This document shows, piece after piece, positions 32,042-42,739 of a stretch of 64,000 nucleotides of DNA (its first letter is position 1; each line of letters opens with the position of its first letter). Origin of the DNA: Tridacna crocea (taxonomy: Eukaryota > Mollusca > Bivalvia > Cardiida > Cardiidae); contig OX031062.1 in NCBI GenBank assembly GCA_943736015.1, positions 59,446,962 through 59,510,961 on the forward strand. The letters run 5' to 3'. Made by a program: the position numbers and the translations under genes. Under the pieces are notes generated by a model. The model saw only the letters and a list, made by a program, of their open reading frames with translations, was not told where the DNA came from and did not search any database.

Positions 32042-32274
32042 ATGAAATTAAAGAAATTACCTCGGAAAGTTTCGGAAATTTCCGACATTTACCATGCGTT
32101 TGAAGTTGAAGCGGGTCCGGTCGAAGCAAATGAAACGGAACTTTTGAAACTATTTCCTGACGTTTTGGACCCAAGAAAATGCTTGGCTGTTGCAAACACC
32201 GAGAGAAGGAGACAGGCCATCGACGAGATTTAGCGGAAGGGTTTATCAAGCTCTTATAGCGAACTACAAAAACT
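32042..32274 (+). CDS. Candidate first coding exon, unidentified protein
   Basis: ATG after CTTTCCAA opens MKLKKLPRKVSEISD, then AFEVEAGPVEANETEL and LFPDVLDPRKCLAVAN, a charged, non-AT-biased composition. The frame meets TAG at 32231-32233 but resumes in frame as RKGLSSSYSELQK up to a strong donor, ACT|GTAAGT at 32275. CAG to TAG would be one change. It is either a 63-residue ORF ending at TAG, or an exon with a nonsense codon. I recognise no family. The 119-residue minus ORF over it is a shadow. Confidence 0.35.
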
Positions 32275-32539
32275 GTAAGTGGATTTCTCGGTGTACGTAT
32301 TCGCCCCCTTGAATTATCACCCCCCAATTTGCTTTTGAACCATTTGTTGTATACATACTTCGAATTCACTTATATAAATTCAAGATGTCAACTGCAACAC
32401 TTTCCTCCTTGTATCTTCTAAGTATTTTATTAACCCCCATTCCTTCTTAATTAGGTGAAATGAAACTTTCAAACCGATTGAAAAATTTAAATTTTGCTGT
32501 TTCTAACTTTTTTTTTTAGGGAATGATAATCCTGCCTTG

Positions 32540-32620
32540 GAGAGTGTAGATCTAAGATCAGACTGCACATTCTCTGCAGTCTGATCTTAACCTACACTGG
32601 CTCTAAACGATCAGTGAGTC
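32540..32620. repeat. GATCAGACTGCA hairpin repeat
   Basis: AGATCAGACTGCACATTCTC paired with CTGCAGTCTGATCTTAA. Same short repeat near 33080, 38225, 44480, 45520, 55120, 57420 and 60075. Confidence 0.6.
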
Positions 32621-32828
32621 GGGCTTAGCGAACTAGTAAGAAATACAAGTGCTGTTTGATTGCCATGTCATTCTTGCTACAGTAAATTTCACACAAACAG
32701 GGTACTTTCAACACCTGTCACAGACATGTGTGGATGAAGAGCAAGGGACTGTCTCAAATCATAATGACTTGCTAATACATTGGATTCCAATAACTTGCAA
32801 GTCATATTTATTGGAGTAAATATTTTGA

Positions 32829-33054
32829 TTAACCCTTTACCACACAGTCCCAACTTTTGACGACCCTGAGATAGAAGCCTTTTGAAAACATTGTGGGAAA
32901 AGAAGAAAATGCTGGTAACCAGCATCTTCTCCTTTTCTCACAATGTTTTCTACCCTGCTGGAAACAAATGTCAATTTTTGAGTTACATTTATTTTGTCGT
33001 CTACAAGTGCCTTCATATTGGACCAGTCTAAAATTTTGTCCTTTAGTAAAGTAA
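32829..33054 (+). mobile_element. THM-A, nearly full
   Basis: TTAACCCTTTACCACACAG to TTTAGTAAAGTAAC. The last TTAA is mutated; the hairpin has one mismatch pair (GAAGAAAA against TCTTCTCC). Confidence 0.85.
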
Positions 33055-33219
33055 CTTTTGCTGAAAATATAAACAAAGATCAGACTGCAAAGTAAGCGCA
33101 GTCTCATTTTAAATCAACTATGTCCATATTTTTACCAAAACAAGGTGTAAATAGCCATGTTTTTGCCATTTTTTTTCTACCTGAAAATAACATTTATTTC
33201 TACACTAATCAGTTTCCAG

Positions 33220-33370
33220 ATTTAATGACCTAGACATTACAGGCTTATGAATACATTGTGGAAAAAGAAGAAAATGCTTGTACCCTTCCCAAAGGTAAAA
33301 AGCGATATTGAGACAATTTTAATTTTTTGTCTGTAACTGCGTTCACAGATGCACCAGCTTGATACAATAT
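33220..33370 (+). repeat. Decayed THM
   Basis: AATGACCTAGACATTAC, CATTGTGGAAAAAGAAG and a fused right half with CAGATGCACCAGCTTGA. Confidence 0.45.
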
Positions 33371-33425
33371 ACAAGCAAAGGCTACATTGTCACAGCCAAG
33401 ATATAGTTGTATGCATTTATTTCAG

Positions 33426-33550
33426 ATTAAGATTATCTAATAGAGAAGGTGCATATTTACAAGATTTCGTCAATGTTGTCCATGTTGATGGAGAATGAGT
33501 TGGAGGCATCTGAACATGTGGAGAGGATAAGCTGGGAATATAGTAAGCAT
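33426..33550 (+). CDS. Candidate exon with frame breaks
   Basis: After TTTATTTCAG the most protein-like frame reads KISSMLSMLMENELEASEHV + ERISWEY up to donor TATA|GTAAGC. That frame is closed by TAA just after the acceptor and does not join in phase to the donor at 32275. A decayed gene or chance. Confidence 0.22.
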
Positions 33551-33791
33551 GAATCATTATTTATCAATTTTTTAATAGGTTTTTTCTGAAACATTTGCTA
33601 GGCAATTGACAAAATTTTTCAAACATCGACTGATCAGAGGCACTTAAAACTATCTTATCATTTTTTATGATGAATTTCAAGAGTAAATAACTTTGTGTAC
33701 ACAAATTCCTGTTTAAAACATTATCAGTATAAAAATTTGGAAAACTTTTGGTTGCATTTGGAATGAAAATATGTAATAACCAATTAATTAG

Positions 33792-33835
33792 ATGAGGATG
33801 CGGAAAGAATGGAGGTTGAACCTTCTTGTCTTACA
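33792..33835 (+). CDS. Candidate short exon (acidic)
   Basis: Acceptor TTAATTAG at 33791, donor ACA|GTATAA at 33836. In phase with the previous candidate it gives N-EDAERMEVEPSCLT. 44 bases. Confidence 0.22.
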
Positions 33836-33845
33836 GTATAAGCAC

Positions 33846-34058
33846 TTAACTCTTTACCACACGAGAAAATTTTACACTGGTCCAAACTGAAAGCATTTTC
33901 AGACAACAAAATAAAGGTGACGAAAAAATAGAAATTTGTTCGGGAAGGGTAGAAAACACTGGGGGGAAAGGAGAAAATGCTGGTTACAAGCATTTTCTCC
34001 TTTTCCCACAGTGTTTTTCAGAGGCTTCTATCTCCGGGATTGTTTGGTAAAGGGTTAA
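33846..34058 (-). mobile_element. THM-A filling a candidate intron
   Basis: TTAACTCTTTACCACACGAG to GGTAAAGGGTTAA. It occupies all but about 39 bases of the interval between donor GTATAA (33836) and acceptor TTTTTACAG (34083). Confidence 0.9.
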
Positions 34059-34083
34059 AACTTTTTAAATTTGATTTTTACAG

Positions 34084-34305
34084 TCCAGTTGTGAAGAGTC
34101 CAAATCTTGGTTGCAAATTTGTGAGGAATACTAAAGGCTTGTTGAATCTGGTCAAAACGTAACACAAAGGTGGAGAAGAACAAAGTGAGCTGCTAATAAG
34201 CCCCATGGTTTTGAGAAATTATCTCCTATGAAGAGGAAACTGAAGAAAAATTCACGGATATTAGAAAAATCAAGTTGGTACAGAAAGAATTCGAGAGAAA
34301 TGTGA
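34084..34305 (+). pseudogene. Candidate exon remnant, basic protein, frameshifted
   Basis: A strong acceptor (GATTTTTACAG) is followed by PVVKSPNLGCKFVRN + TKGLL to TAA at 34160. Other frames then read SKRNTKVEKNKVSC, and from 34201 PHGFEKLSPMKRKLKKNSR + ILEKSSWYRKNSREM to TGA at 34303. Three frames in 220 bases, all Lys/Arg/Ser-rich, fit an exon broken by small indels. Confidence 0.25.
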
Positions 34306-34346
34306 AAAAATACAGATGAAGATCCATGTTACAGCCCCGTTTGATG

Positions 34347-34711
34347 GCTTATACCAAACAATTCTGTGTTTTAACGACACTTATGAAGAGAAAGTGTTTG
34401 AAAGTAGTTAGGGGAAAAATGAGAAAATATTGCTTACCAGTATTGCTCCTGTTCTCACAATGTATTTACGATTTGAAGAACAAAAATCCTCTTTCAACCC
34501 TAAATTACCACACAACAAAATTTCAGACCTATAGAAAGTATTTGCAGATAACAGTTTCATTGTGGCTCATATCAAATGATTTTAGGGTAGAAAACATTGT
34601 GGGAAAAAGAGAAAATGCTGGAAACCAGCATTTTCTCCTTTTCCCACAATATTTTCAAAAGCTTTCTCTTTCAGGGGTGTTAAAAGTCGTCATTGTGTTG
34701 TAAAGGGTTAA
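34347..34711. mobile_element. Decayed THM then THM-A
   Basis: 34347-34490 (+) keeps AATTCTGTGTTTTAACGAC and a weak hairpin. 34501-34711 (-) has a good hairpin (tip GCTGGAAACCAGC) and ends GTAAAGGGTTAA. Confidence 0.75.
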
Positions 34712-35870
34712 GCTTCACTTAGTCTTCTGCTAAGCTTTCAATTTGGATCTATCTAAAATTCTGTTGTTTGGTGGAGGGTTGAACAATTTCAAGTGACTGT
34801 AGAGAATAGGGATGTTTATGATATTTTTGTTTCTTCCATATCATTGGCATTGTAAAAGGTCTTTATCTGGCTTTCGTTTTAGTAATAATCAAGATGGTGG
34901 TAAAACTTCATGAATAAAGAGTTCAATTTGGGTCTATATAAAATTTTGTCATTAGGTAAAGAGTTTTGCAAATGACTACGTACCATAGAGATGTCTCTGA
35001 TATTTTTCTTTCCATGGAAAGCAGCCAGTGGCTTGGAAAGAAAAGTGTGCGAAGTACTGGTAAAAGAAATTCACGGGACACATGGTTAGGTGCACTGGGT
35101 GCTGTGATATAACTGAAATAATGTTTGAAACGCCGTTAAACACCATCAATCCATATCATTTGCATTGTAAAATGTCTTGACTTAGCTATTATTTTAGTGA
35201 TAATCAAGTTGGGTGTCAAAACTTAAAAAATTTAAAACAATGTGGGAAAAGGAGAAATTGCTGCTTACCAGCATTTTCTCCGCTTCTCATAATGTATGTA
35301 CTATTTCAGGAACAGAAATTATCTTTAAAGTATGGCTAATTTGTCGTCGGCTAAAGCTTTTAATTTGGATCTGTCGAAATTTTAGTCATCTGGTACAGAG
35401 TAACTATTGCAAGTGAATATATAGAATAGAGATGTTCATGATATTGTTGTATGGTTCATGTATTTTGCACTGTAAAATGTCTTGACCTGGCATTCATTTT
35501 CTGAAAATTCTGATTAGAGGCAGTACTGATGAAGAGGATATTGAAAATAATGTGGAAAAAAGAGAAAATGCTGTTAAACAGCATTTTCTCCTCTTCTCAC
35601 AGAACTTTTACCATTTCAATAATAGAAATCAACTTTCAAACTTCACTGAATGTGTCGTCGGCGGAAGCTTTCAATTTGGATCTATCTAGAATTTTGTTAT
35701 CTAGTAGAAAGTTTAACTATTGAAGTGGCTATATACTGTAGCTTAGTGATGTTTATCTGGCATTCATTTAAGTGATAATCAAGTTAGTAGAGAAACTAAA
35801 TAGAGCATTTGAAAACAGTGTGGGAAAAAGAGAAAATACTGGTAACCAGTGTTGTTTCATGGTTATGAAC
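34712..35870. repeat. Degenerate tandem segment: THM right halves plus spacer
   Basis: The words GGATCTATCTAAAATT recur at about 34745, 34930, 35361 and 35676, each followed by spacer words GAATAGGGATGTTTATGAT, GCATTGTAAAATGTC and GTGATAATCAAGTTGG. Hairpins remain at 35229-35300 and 35550-35605. Confidence 0.65.
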
Positions 35871-35892
35871 TGACGATGACTGCATTTTGCAG

Positions 35893-36007
35893 GGTTCATG
35901 CTAGAGTACATTCTGTGCCATTGGAGTGCATCTTGGCAGGGTGTGGTAAGGAATTAAACATTTGGCATCACCTAACCAGGCATCTAACCCACACCCTCTT
36001 ATATTAA
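35893..36007 (+). CDS. Candidate exon, zinc-finger-like
   Basis: After CATTTTGCAG the frame from 35894 reads VHARVHSVPLECILAGCGKE + LNIWHHLTRHLTHTLLY and stops at TAA. C-x4-C-G-K-E-L-x5-L-T-R-H followed by LTH resembles a C2H2 finger, with only two residues instead of three or more between the last histidines. A donor G|GTAAGG at 35950 would cut it before the histidines. Confidence 0.3.
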
Positions 36008-36404
36008 AGGATTCAATATCATTTGTAACAGACTAGAATTTGTAAACTAAATTACTTTAATATACATTGATCATATGTTGAAGTTTTGCAAGACGCCATT
36101 TGGAAGCATTAACTCCCCTTAGCTGAAAAATTAGACACTTTTTTGCTGGCAGGGGTATCAAATCACATTCAGTGACAGCTCTAGTTGGATTTTTGTGTTG
36201 GATCAATGAGCAATTTCAGTTAGACCATGGTCAGTTAGGCCATAATGGTCACTTTCACCATAAATTAAAAAGGAAATATTCTACTGTATGAATTGTTCTT
36301 GAATCTCTATTTCATGCCTGATATACTGTTGAAAACGGCGTAAAACGCCATTCAATCCATCCATATTTCATGAGATTTTAATGCATTTTGCACATCTTCT
36401 GCTT

Positions 36405-36862
36405 GCCTCATATTCATGAAGTATTCATGAATTTGACCAATTTAAAAACTTGTTTTCATGAAGTATTCATGAATACCCTACTAGACAAAATTCATGAAAT
36501 TTCAAGAATATTAATTCATGAAGAATTCATGAAGAAGAAGTGAACAGAAAATGAGACAATACGTTTATGAATAAAAAAATGCATGAAAACTTCATAAAAA
36601 ATGTATGTTCATAAAAATTTCATGAATTCTTCATGAAGATAAACCAATGCTTCATTCATGATTTTTTTAAGAACTTGTATGTGTTCTTGATTTATGAATG
36701 TTTTATGCATTTTATTCTTCATGAACAATTCATGAACCATTATTTCACGATTTTTTCATGAATTTGTCTCATTTTCTGTTCACTTCTTATTCATGAAGTA
36801 TTCATGAATTCAACTCATGAACACTTCATGTTGTTTTCATGAAATATTCATGAAGAATTCAT
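36405..36862. mobile_element. Foldback built of TTCATGAA motifs
   Basis: AAGTGAACAGAAAATGAGACA at about 36539 is mirrored by TGTCTCATTTTCTGTTCACTT at about 36764, and both are flanked outward by ATTCATGAAGTATTCATGAA. More than 15 TTCATGAA or one-off variants. Confidence 0.8.
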
Positions 36863-36990
36863 AAACACGACACAGGGGTAATGTGTCATTTTGGCTGCTG
36901 GCAATGTCAACTTCACCCATTATAGGTATCTAGTGTTTTGGACTGCTGTGTTTAATTCTTTGAAAAGATTCTCTTGTCCAGCCTGGTCTA

Positions 36991-37638
36991 TTAACACTTA
37001 ACCAAATGACAACATTTTAGACCAGTCCAAACTGAAAGCATTTGCAGACGACAAAATAAATGTGGTTGAAAAATTTAAATTTGTTGCTGGAAGGGTAGAA
37101 AATATTGTGGGTAAAAGGAGAAAATGCTGGTTACCAGCATTTTCTCCTTTTCCCACAATGTTTTTAAAAGGCTTCTAGCATATGGTCGTAAAAACCCAGG
37201 GATTGTTTGGCAAAGGCTAAACCCACAACCCTTGGGTTGAGGTGGATGTTAGTCTGAAGTGTGGTGCAATTGATTAACCCATTACCAAACGACAATGTTT
37301 TAAACTGGTCCAAATTGAAAGCATTTGCAGACGACAAAATAAAAGTGACTGAAAATTTGAAGTTTGTTTTGTGAAGGGTAGAAAACACTGTGGGAAAAGG
37401 AGAAAATGCTGGTTACCAGCATTTTCTCCTTTTCCCACAATGTTTTCTAAAGGGTTCTTTCTCAGGGGCGTCAAAAGTAGGGATTGAGTGGTAGTGGGTT
37501 AAAATTGTCTTTTGATCAGTAGAAAACATTGTCGGAAAAGTCAGGAAAATGTTAGTATTTTATCCTTTTCTTGCACTATTTCAAAATCTTTGTTCTTTAG
37601 GGTTGTAATGAAGAATGGATTGTGTGGTTCAGCATTAA
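36991..37638 (-). mobile_element. Three THM-A copies
   Basis: 36991-37220 ends CAAAGGCTAA. 37274-37502 is full, with CACTGTGGG on one arm but CCCACAATG on the other. 37499-37638 is a short decayed copy sharing TTAA 37499-37502. Confidence 0.85.
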
Positions 37639-37750
37639 AGCACATTGAAAAATCAAGAGATTTTTCACCTGTCCAAATAACGGTCTTTCTTGTCCCCCAT
37701 ATGACAAAATTATCATGGATTTACTGATAGTGCAAAAGAAGTACAAGGAC

Positions 37751-37979
37751 TTAACTGCTTACCAAACAACAAAATTTTAGACTGGTCCAAACTGAAAGCA
37801 TTTGCAGACGACAAATTAAAAGTAACTGTAAATTTGAAATTTGATTTAAGAAGGGAAGAAAACATTGTGGGAAAAGGAGAAAATGCTGGTTACCAGCATT
37901 TTCTCCTTTTCCCACAATGTTTTCTGAAGTCTTCTTTCTCAGGGTTGTTAAAAGTAGGGATTGTGTGGTAAAGACTTAA
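37751..37979 (-). mobile_element. THM-A, full length
   Basis: TTAACTGCTTACCAAAC to GGTAAAGACTTAA, perfect hairpin. Confidence 0.9.
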
Positions 37980-38655
37980 AAGGGGGTTACAAAAAAGTAA
38001 CAGATATAAAATAAGGGGAAAAAATTGCCTAACATTTTATGAAGGAAACAAGTTGAGAAAATTATGTAGTCAGGCCTTTATTAGAGGCTACCTCCTGTTG
38101 ACACATTCAATTTCTAATTGAATTTTATCTGCTCTCTGACTTTTAAAATGTATTTGTGATTCAACTATCCTTATAGCATAGGATGCAAAGATTGAAATCA
38201 GGTAACTTATGTGGAAGTGCGGTTCAAGATCAGAATGCGCAGCCTGATCATTGATCAGTGATCTACACTACCCTGAGTACATATTTTGAGAGTTTGGTGG
38301 ATATAAAGCTCTTTTGCATTTCCAATATCAAGTCTTATAGATTATATTGACGAAAAAAATATTTTGTTATATACCTGAGGTAGCCAAAGAGTTATTCATG
38401 TTCCAAAGTTAAGTATCTAGGCTAACTGGATGTAACATAATATAGCATACACAGGATTTATTTTGTGATGGTAGGTAAGTTACTTTTTGGCTATAAATTT
38501 TGCAAACTGCATTTATAAACGCATCTGATTTACAAATCTATGATTATAAACATTTTGATAAGGAGAGAATTAGGTAGAAAAAAAAATGCGAACATTCTCT
38601 ATAAACTGCATTCACCAGCAGTGTCTCTGTTTCAAAGTGTCATTCACTTGTATTA
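37980..38655. other. No supported gene; short GATCAG repeat
   Basis: AAGATCAGAATGCGCAGCC with TGATCATTGATCAGTGATC at about 38226. The rest is AT-rich and unrecognised. Confidence 0.35.
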
Positions 38656-38657
38656 CT

Positions 38658-38910
38658 TAAAGGTGGCCCTTCAGATTTTGGGACGAAAATTTTACAAAAA
38701 TACCAAAAAGTCTATTGTACCCACAAAGCAACAGCTTAGGCTACGTAGCCTTTTAAGGGAATACAATGAAAAAAAAAAATATTTTTTTTAAATCTCATGA
38801 TTCTTGATTATTGATGATTTGTATTGTTTTATCATACAGATTTCAGTGATATACATGTATATGTATATTTCACTTTGGTGTGGTGTGATGTGAAAAATCT
38901 AAATAATCAC
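38658..38910 (+). repeat. TTAAAGGTGG family element, internally deleted
   Basis: TTAAAGGTGGCCCTTCAG start and a GGCTACGTAGCC block, then the TTGATTATTGATGATTTGTAT region. The middle with the E2F-like site is missing and the last bases are not conserved. Confidence 0.6.
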
Positions 38911-38944
38911 TAAGTTCCAACACAGATTGCACTGAACTTGTAAT

Positions 38945-39396
38945 TTAACCATTACCAAATGGCAAAATTTTAGGTTTGTCTAAATCGAAAGCATTTGCCG
39001 ACGACAATATAAAGTGACTGAAAATTTGAAATTCATTTTGTGAAGGGTGGAAAAAATTGTGGGAAATGGAGAAAATGCTGATTACCAGCATTTTCTCCTT
39101 TTCCCACATTGTTTTCCAAAGGCTTCTTTCTCAGGGTCGTCAAAAGTAGGGACCGAGTGGTAATGGGTTGACCCTTTACCAAACAATCCCTGGTTTTTAC
39201 CACCCAGACGGAGAAACCTTCAGAAAACATTATGGGAAAAGGAGAAAATGCTGGTAACCAGCATTTTCTCCTTTTCCCACAATGTTTTCTTATCTTCTAA
39301 AGTCAAGTTTCATTTTGTTAAATTCATTTTGTCATCTGCAGTACTTTGCTTTCAATTTGGACATGTCTAAAATTTTGTTGTTTGGTAAAGACTTAA
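38945..39396. mobile_element. Two THM-A copies, opposite orientation
   Basis: 38945-39171 (-) and 39168-39396 (+) share TTGA, a mutated TTAA. Confidence 0.85.
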
Positions 39397-39572
39397 TCAC
39401 GAGTCAATGCTGTCTGATCTGAACATCTTTTTTTGCAAAGGTGGTGGGAGGATACTGAAATTGCGACAATGTTTTTTTTTTTTAATCATTGGCTAGAAAT
39501 GTTTATTTTATTTATTTAGCTTGTTCTTGGCCAAGATTGCAATGCAGAGGTAGGTTAAGGGGTAAAATTTTA

Positions 39573-39803
39573 TTAACCTTTTCCCAAACAATAAATTCTA
39601 GACTCTTCCAACCTGAAAGAGTTTGAAGACAACAGTGTCAAGGTTGATAAAAGTAGCAGACAGTTCTCCAATAGGATAGAAAATTTTGTGGGAAAAGGAG
39701 ATATGGCTCGTTGAAAGCAATTTCTCCTTTCCCCACAGTGTTTTCAAATGTCACACTTATACTGCTGACACATAAAAACACAGTTTGTTTGGGAAGGGGT
39801 TAA
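39573..39803 (-). mobile_element. THM-B
   Basis: TTAACCTTTTCCCAAAC to GGGAAGGGGTTAA. The tip is decayed to GCTCGTTGAAAGC, with B-type CTGACACATAAAAACAC near the right. Confidence 0.85.
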
Positions 39804-40206
39804 TTAACCTTTACCACATAACAGGCCCGTAGGAATGGGGGGGGGGGGGCGCTAGGGGGGGGCTTAGCCCCCTCAATAATTTTGAAAATCATATTAACTA
39901 AAGTATGAGTTTTTATTGCAATGCAACAAGAACACAAAAAAAATCGCAGTATTTCGAAGTTAGCCCCCCCAATCTTGAAATGCTTCCTACGTGGCTGTCA
40001 TAATCCCAGTTTTAACATCCCTAATAGAAATGTTGCGGAAAAGGGAGAAAATGCTGGTATCATGCGTCTCTTTTTCCCCACAGTGTTTTCTACGCTTTTG
40101 AAGTCAACTCTAATCATATAAGTCATAATGATATTTTGTTATGTGCAAATGCTTTGGATTATAATTGATCTCACGTCATAAATTCTCTCATTTGGTAAAG
40201 AGATAA
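39804..40206 (+). mobile_element. THM-A interrupted by a G-rich element
   Basis: TTAACCTTTACCACATA, interruption, then CATAATCCCAGTTTTAAC onward to GGTAAAGAGATAAT. Confidence 0.8.
39822..39998. mobile_element. Small TIR element in a THM
   Basis: CAGGCCCGTAGGAA is mirrored by TTCCTACGTGGCTG. Flanked by CATAA on both sides (39817-39821, 39999-40003). Contains a 13-base G run and GCTTAGCCCCC. Confidence 0.7.
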
Positions 40207-40432
40207 TTGCAGAAAGTGAAATGGGTTGAATTCAAAAGAAACTTAGAGGTTTATCAGATTTTATCAATATTTGCAGAAGTTTCTGTATATTTGTATACAG
40301 TTTGCATAAAATTTGTATACAGTTGTACAGTACAGATTATGAAAAAAGTGTAAATATTTGGTGAGTTTTTGATGTTTCATTGAAGATATTGTTCCCTATG
40401 CATTCAAAATAATCTCCCTGTTATCCTTTCAG

Positions 40433-41250
40433 ACTACCAAACAATCAAGAGATTCAATGACCTTGGATAAAATAACTTTTGAAAACTTTTCAAATAGTAT
40501 CGAAAACATTGTGGGAAAAGGAGAAAATGCTGGTTACCAGCATTTTCTCCTTTTCCATTATGTTTTTTAACCCATTACCACACAATCCCTACTTTTGATG
40601 CCCCTGAGAAAGAAGTCTTTAGAAAACATTGTGGGAAAAGGAGAAAATGCTAAAGTTTCAATGTGACCAATCAATTATCAGATGTTTTAGGCTATATCCC
40701 AGCACCTGACCATGGAATGTTGAAGTATGTTTGTGGTTATTGCTTCATGTTGAATTATTGTATTTGTAAGCGGTTTGTAAAACGACATTTCATTGGCTGT
40801 AAGAAATATGATGTAAAGGGAGATAATAAGCAGCATCCAATAGGGCGCGTGCCGCAGGAATCTCGAAATAGGGCTCGATCCACCGAGGAAAGATCCACGT
40901 AGTGATTGATACCATGGCTCACGAAGATGCTATATAAGGGGCAACTTCATTTGGGCTTCCTCTGATTTGTCATCTCCAACTGCTTTGAATTTGGATGTGT
41001 CTAAAACTGTATCATGTACATTAACTCATTACCAAACGCCAAAATCTTAGGTCTATCCAAATCAAAAGCATTTGCAGATGACAAAATAAAAGTGACCAAA
41101 AATTTGAAATTTGTTTTGTGAAAGGTAGGAAACATTGAAGGAAAAGGAGAAAATGCTGGTTAACAGCATTTTCTCCTTTTCCCCACAATGTTTTCTACAG
41201 GCTTCTTTCTCAGGGGTGTCAAAAGTAGGGATTGTGTGGTAATGGGTTAA
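40433..41250. mobile_element. THM chain with an insertion at a hairpin tip
   Basis: 40433-40570 is a partial copy. 40567-41024 (+) is interrupted inside the hairpin at 40653-40929. 41021-41250 (-) is full. Neighbours share single TTAAs. Confidence 0.85.
40653..40929 (-). mobile_element. Half copy of the CATCTTCGTGAGCC element
   Basis: TAAAGTTTCAATGTG to GGCTCACGAAGATG is the reverse complement of 43208-43459 (shared words TTTTAGGCTATATC, CAGCACCTGACCATGG, GGGAGATAATAAGCAGCAT). It sits where the THM hairpin tip should be. The 79-residue ORF here is repeat translation. Confidence 0.8.
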
Positions 41251-41564
41251 GCAGGAACATGAAGCAAAATGGTTATCGTTAATAAAGTTAAAAAAGGTCT
41301 TTTGGTAGTCAAAAATCTAGAACAGTTCAATTTACAAATTAATTAACAGTGATTTTTGTAATTACGTGTGGTATGTGAATGACAAGTAAGGCAAACCATT
41401 TTGTCAAATTTGACAATTACTGATTGAAATGGATTTTTTTTTTTGCACAAAAAGGTTCTAGGGTCAAAACTGAAGCACATAAAAGAAATGCTTTTTTTAG
41501 GTTGAAATAATTATCAATAGATCTATTCAGCAATGATATTAATCTTCATCCAAACAGTCCCAGA

Positions 41565-42503
41565 TTAACCCATTACCACACAATCCCTACTTTTGACGAC
41601 CCTGGGAAAGAAGCCGTCAGAAAACATAATGGGAAAAGGAGAAAATGGTGGTAACCAGCATTTTCTCCTTTTCCCACAATATTTTCTACCCTTCACAAAA
41701 CAAATTTCAAATTTTTTAGTCACTTTTATTTTGTCGTCTGCAAATGCTTTAGATTTGGACAAATCTAAACTTTTGTTTGGTGATGAGTTAAATGACTCTA
41801 AAGAAGAGCTTATGAAAACAATGTAAGGAAAGAAGAAAATTCTGGTAACCAGCCGTTTCTCCTTTTCAACAATTTTTTTCTCACTCTTCAAAGCCAAATT
41901 CCAACAATTTAGCCTCATTTCTATTTGTCATCTGCAGTTGCTTTTAATTTGAAGTCAAAGATGATGTCTTCAGCTTAACTTTTTACCAAACAATCCCTTG
42001 ATTTTATGACCCTATGGTTGAAAGAAGCCTTTTGAAAACATGTGGGAAAATGAGAAATTGCTGGTTACCAGCATTTTCTCCTTTTTCCACAATTTTTTTT
42101 ACCCTTCACAAAAACAAATTTCAATTTTTGAGTCATTTTAATTTTGTGGCCTGCTAATGCTTTCAGTTTGGACCAATCCAAAACTTTGTTGTCTGGTAAA
42201 GTATTAACTCGTTACCAAATGACAATATTTTTGACTTGTCCAAATCGAAAGCATTGTTTTCAAAAGCTGTCTGTTGTTGATATGTCAAATGTGCATCTAT
42301 AGAGTAAAGGGTTAGCAACTCTGGAAAGGAAAGTTTTTAAAACTATTGTAGGAACAGGAGAAAATGCTGGTACCAGTATTTTCTCCTTTTCCCACAATGT
42401 TTTCTACCCTTTCAGATACAAATCATATAATTTAGGCAACATTTATTTCGCAGTCTACAAAATTATGCTCTCAATATGCCTGAGTCTGTCAAAGTAAAGT
42501 TAA
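41565..42503 (+). mobile_element. Chain of five THM copies sharing TTAAs
   Basis: 41565-41791 full A; 41788-41978 without left end; 41975-42207 full A; 42204-42314 chimera of an A left end with a C right end (GCATCTATAGAGTAAAGGG); 42311-42503 without left end. Confidence 0.88.
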
Positions 42504-42739
42504 GGGTAAACTTAGCTACATGTATTTGTAATGGTAGAAGTTATTGTCGTCATTTGTGCTACAATGATATCTGACAAAATAGTAAAAGAATTTTACCAAT
42601 AAAAATCCATTTAATGATCTTTTTGTCGTTGTGACTGTTTGACATTTTTGGTTCCAAGCAAAGGCCATGAATACCACTTAATTCATATAAAAAGACCTCA
42701 AATTAAATTTGAGCTGTTGCTTGATTGACATTTATTGTA

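Noticed and set aside
32010-32369. 119-residue minus-strand ORF
   Set aside because: It is antisense to the Met-initiated frame at 32042 and has no domain.
38187-38211. 25-base microexon CATAGGATGCAAAGATTGAAATCAG
   Set aside because: It has splice-like borders but is too short to judge without transcripts.
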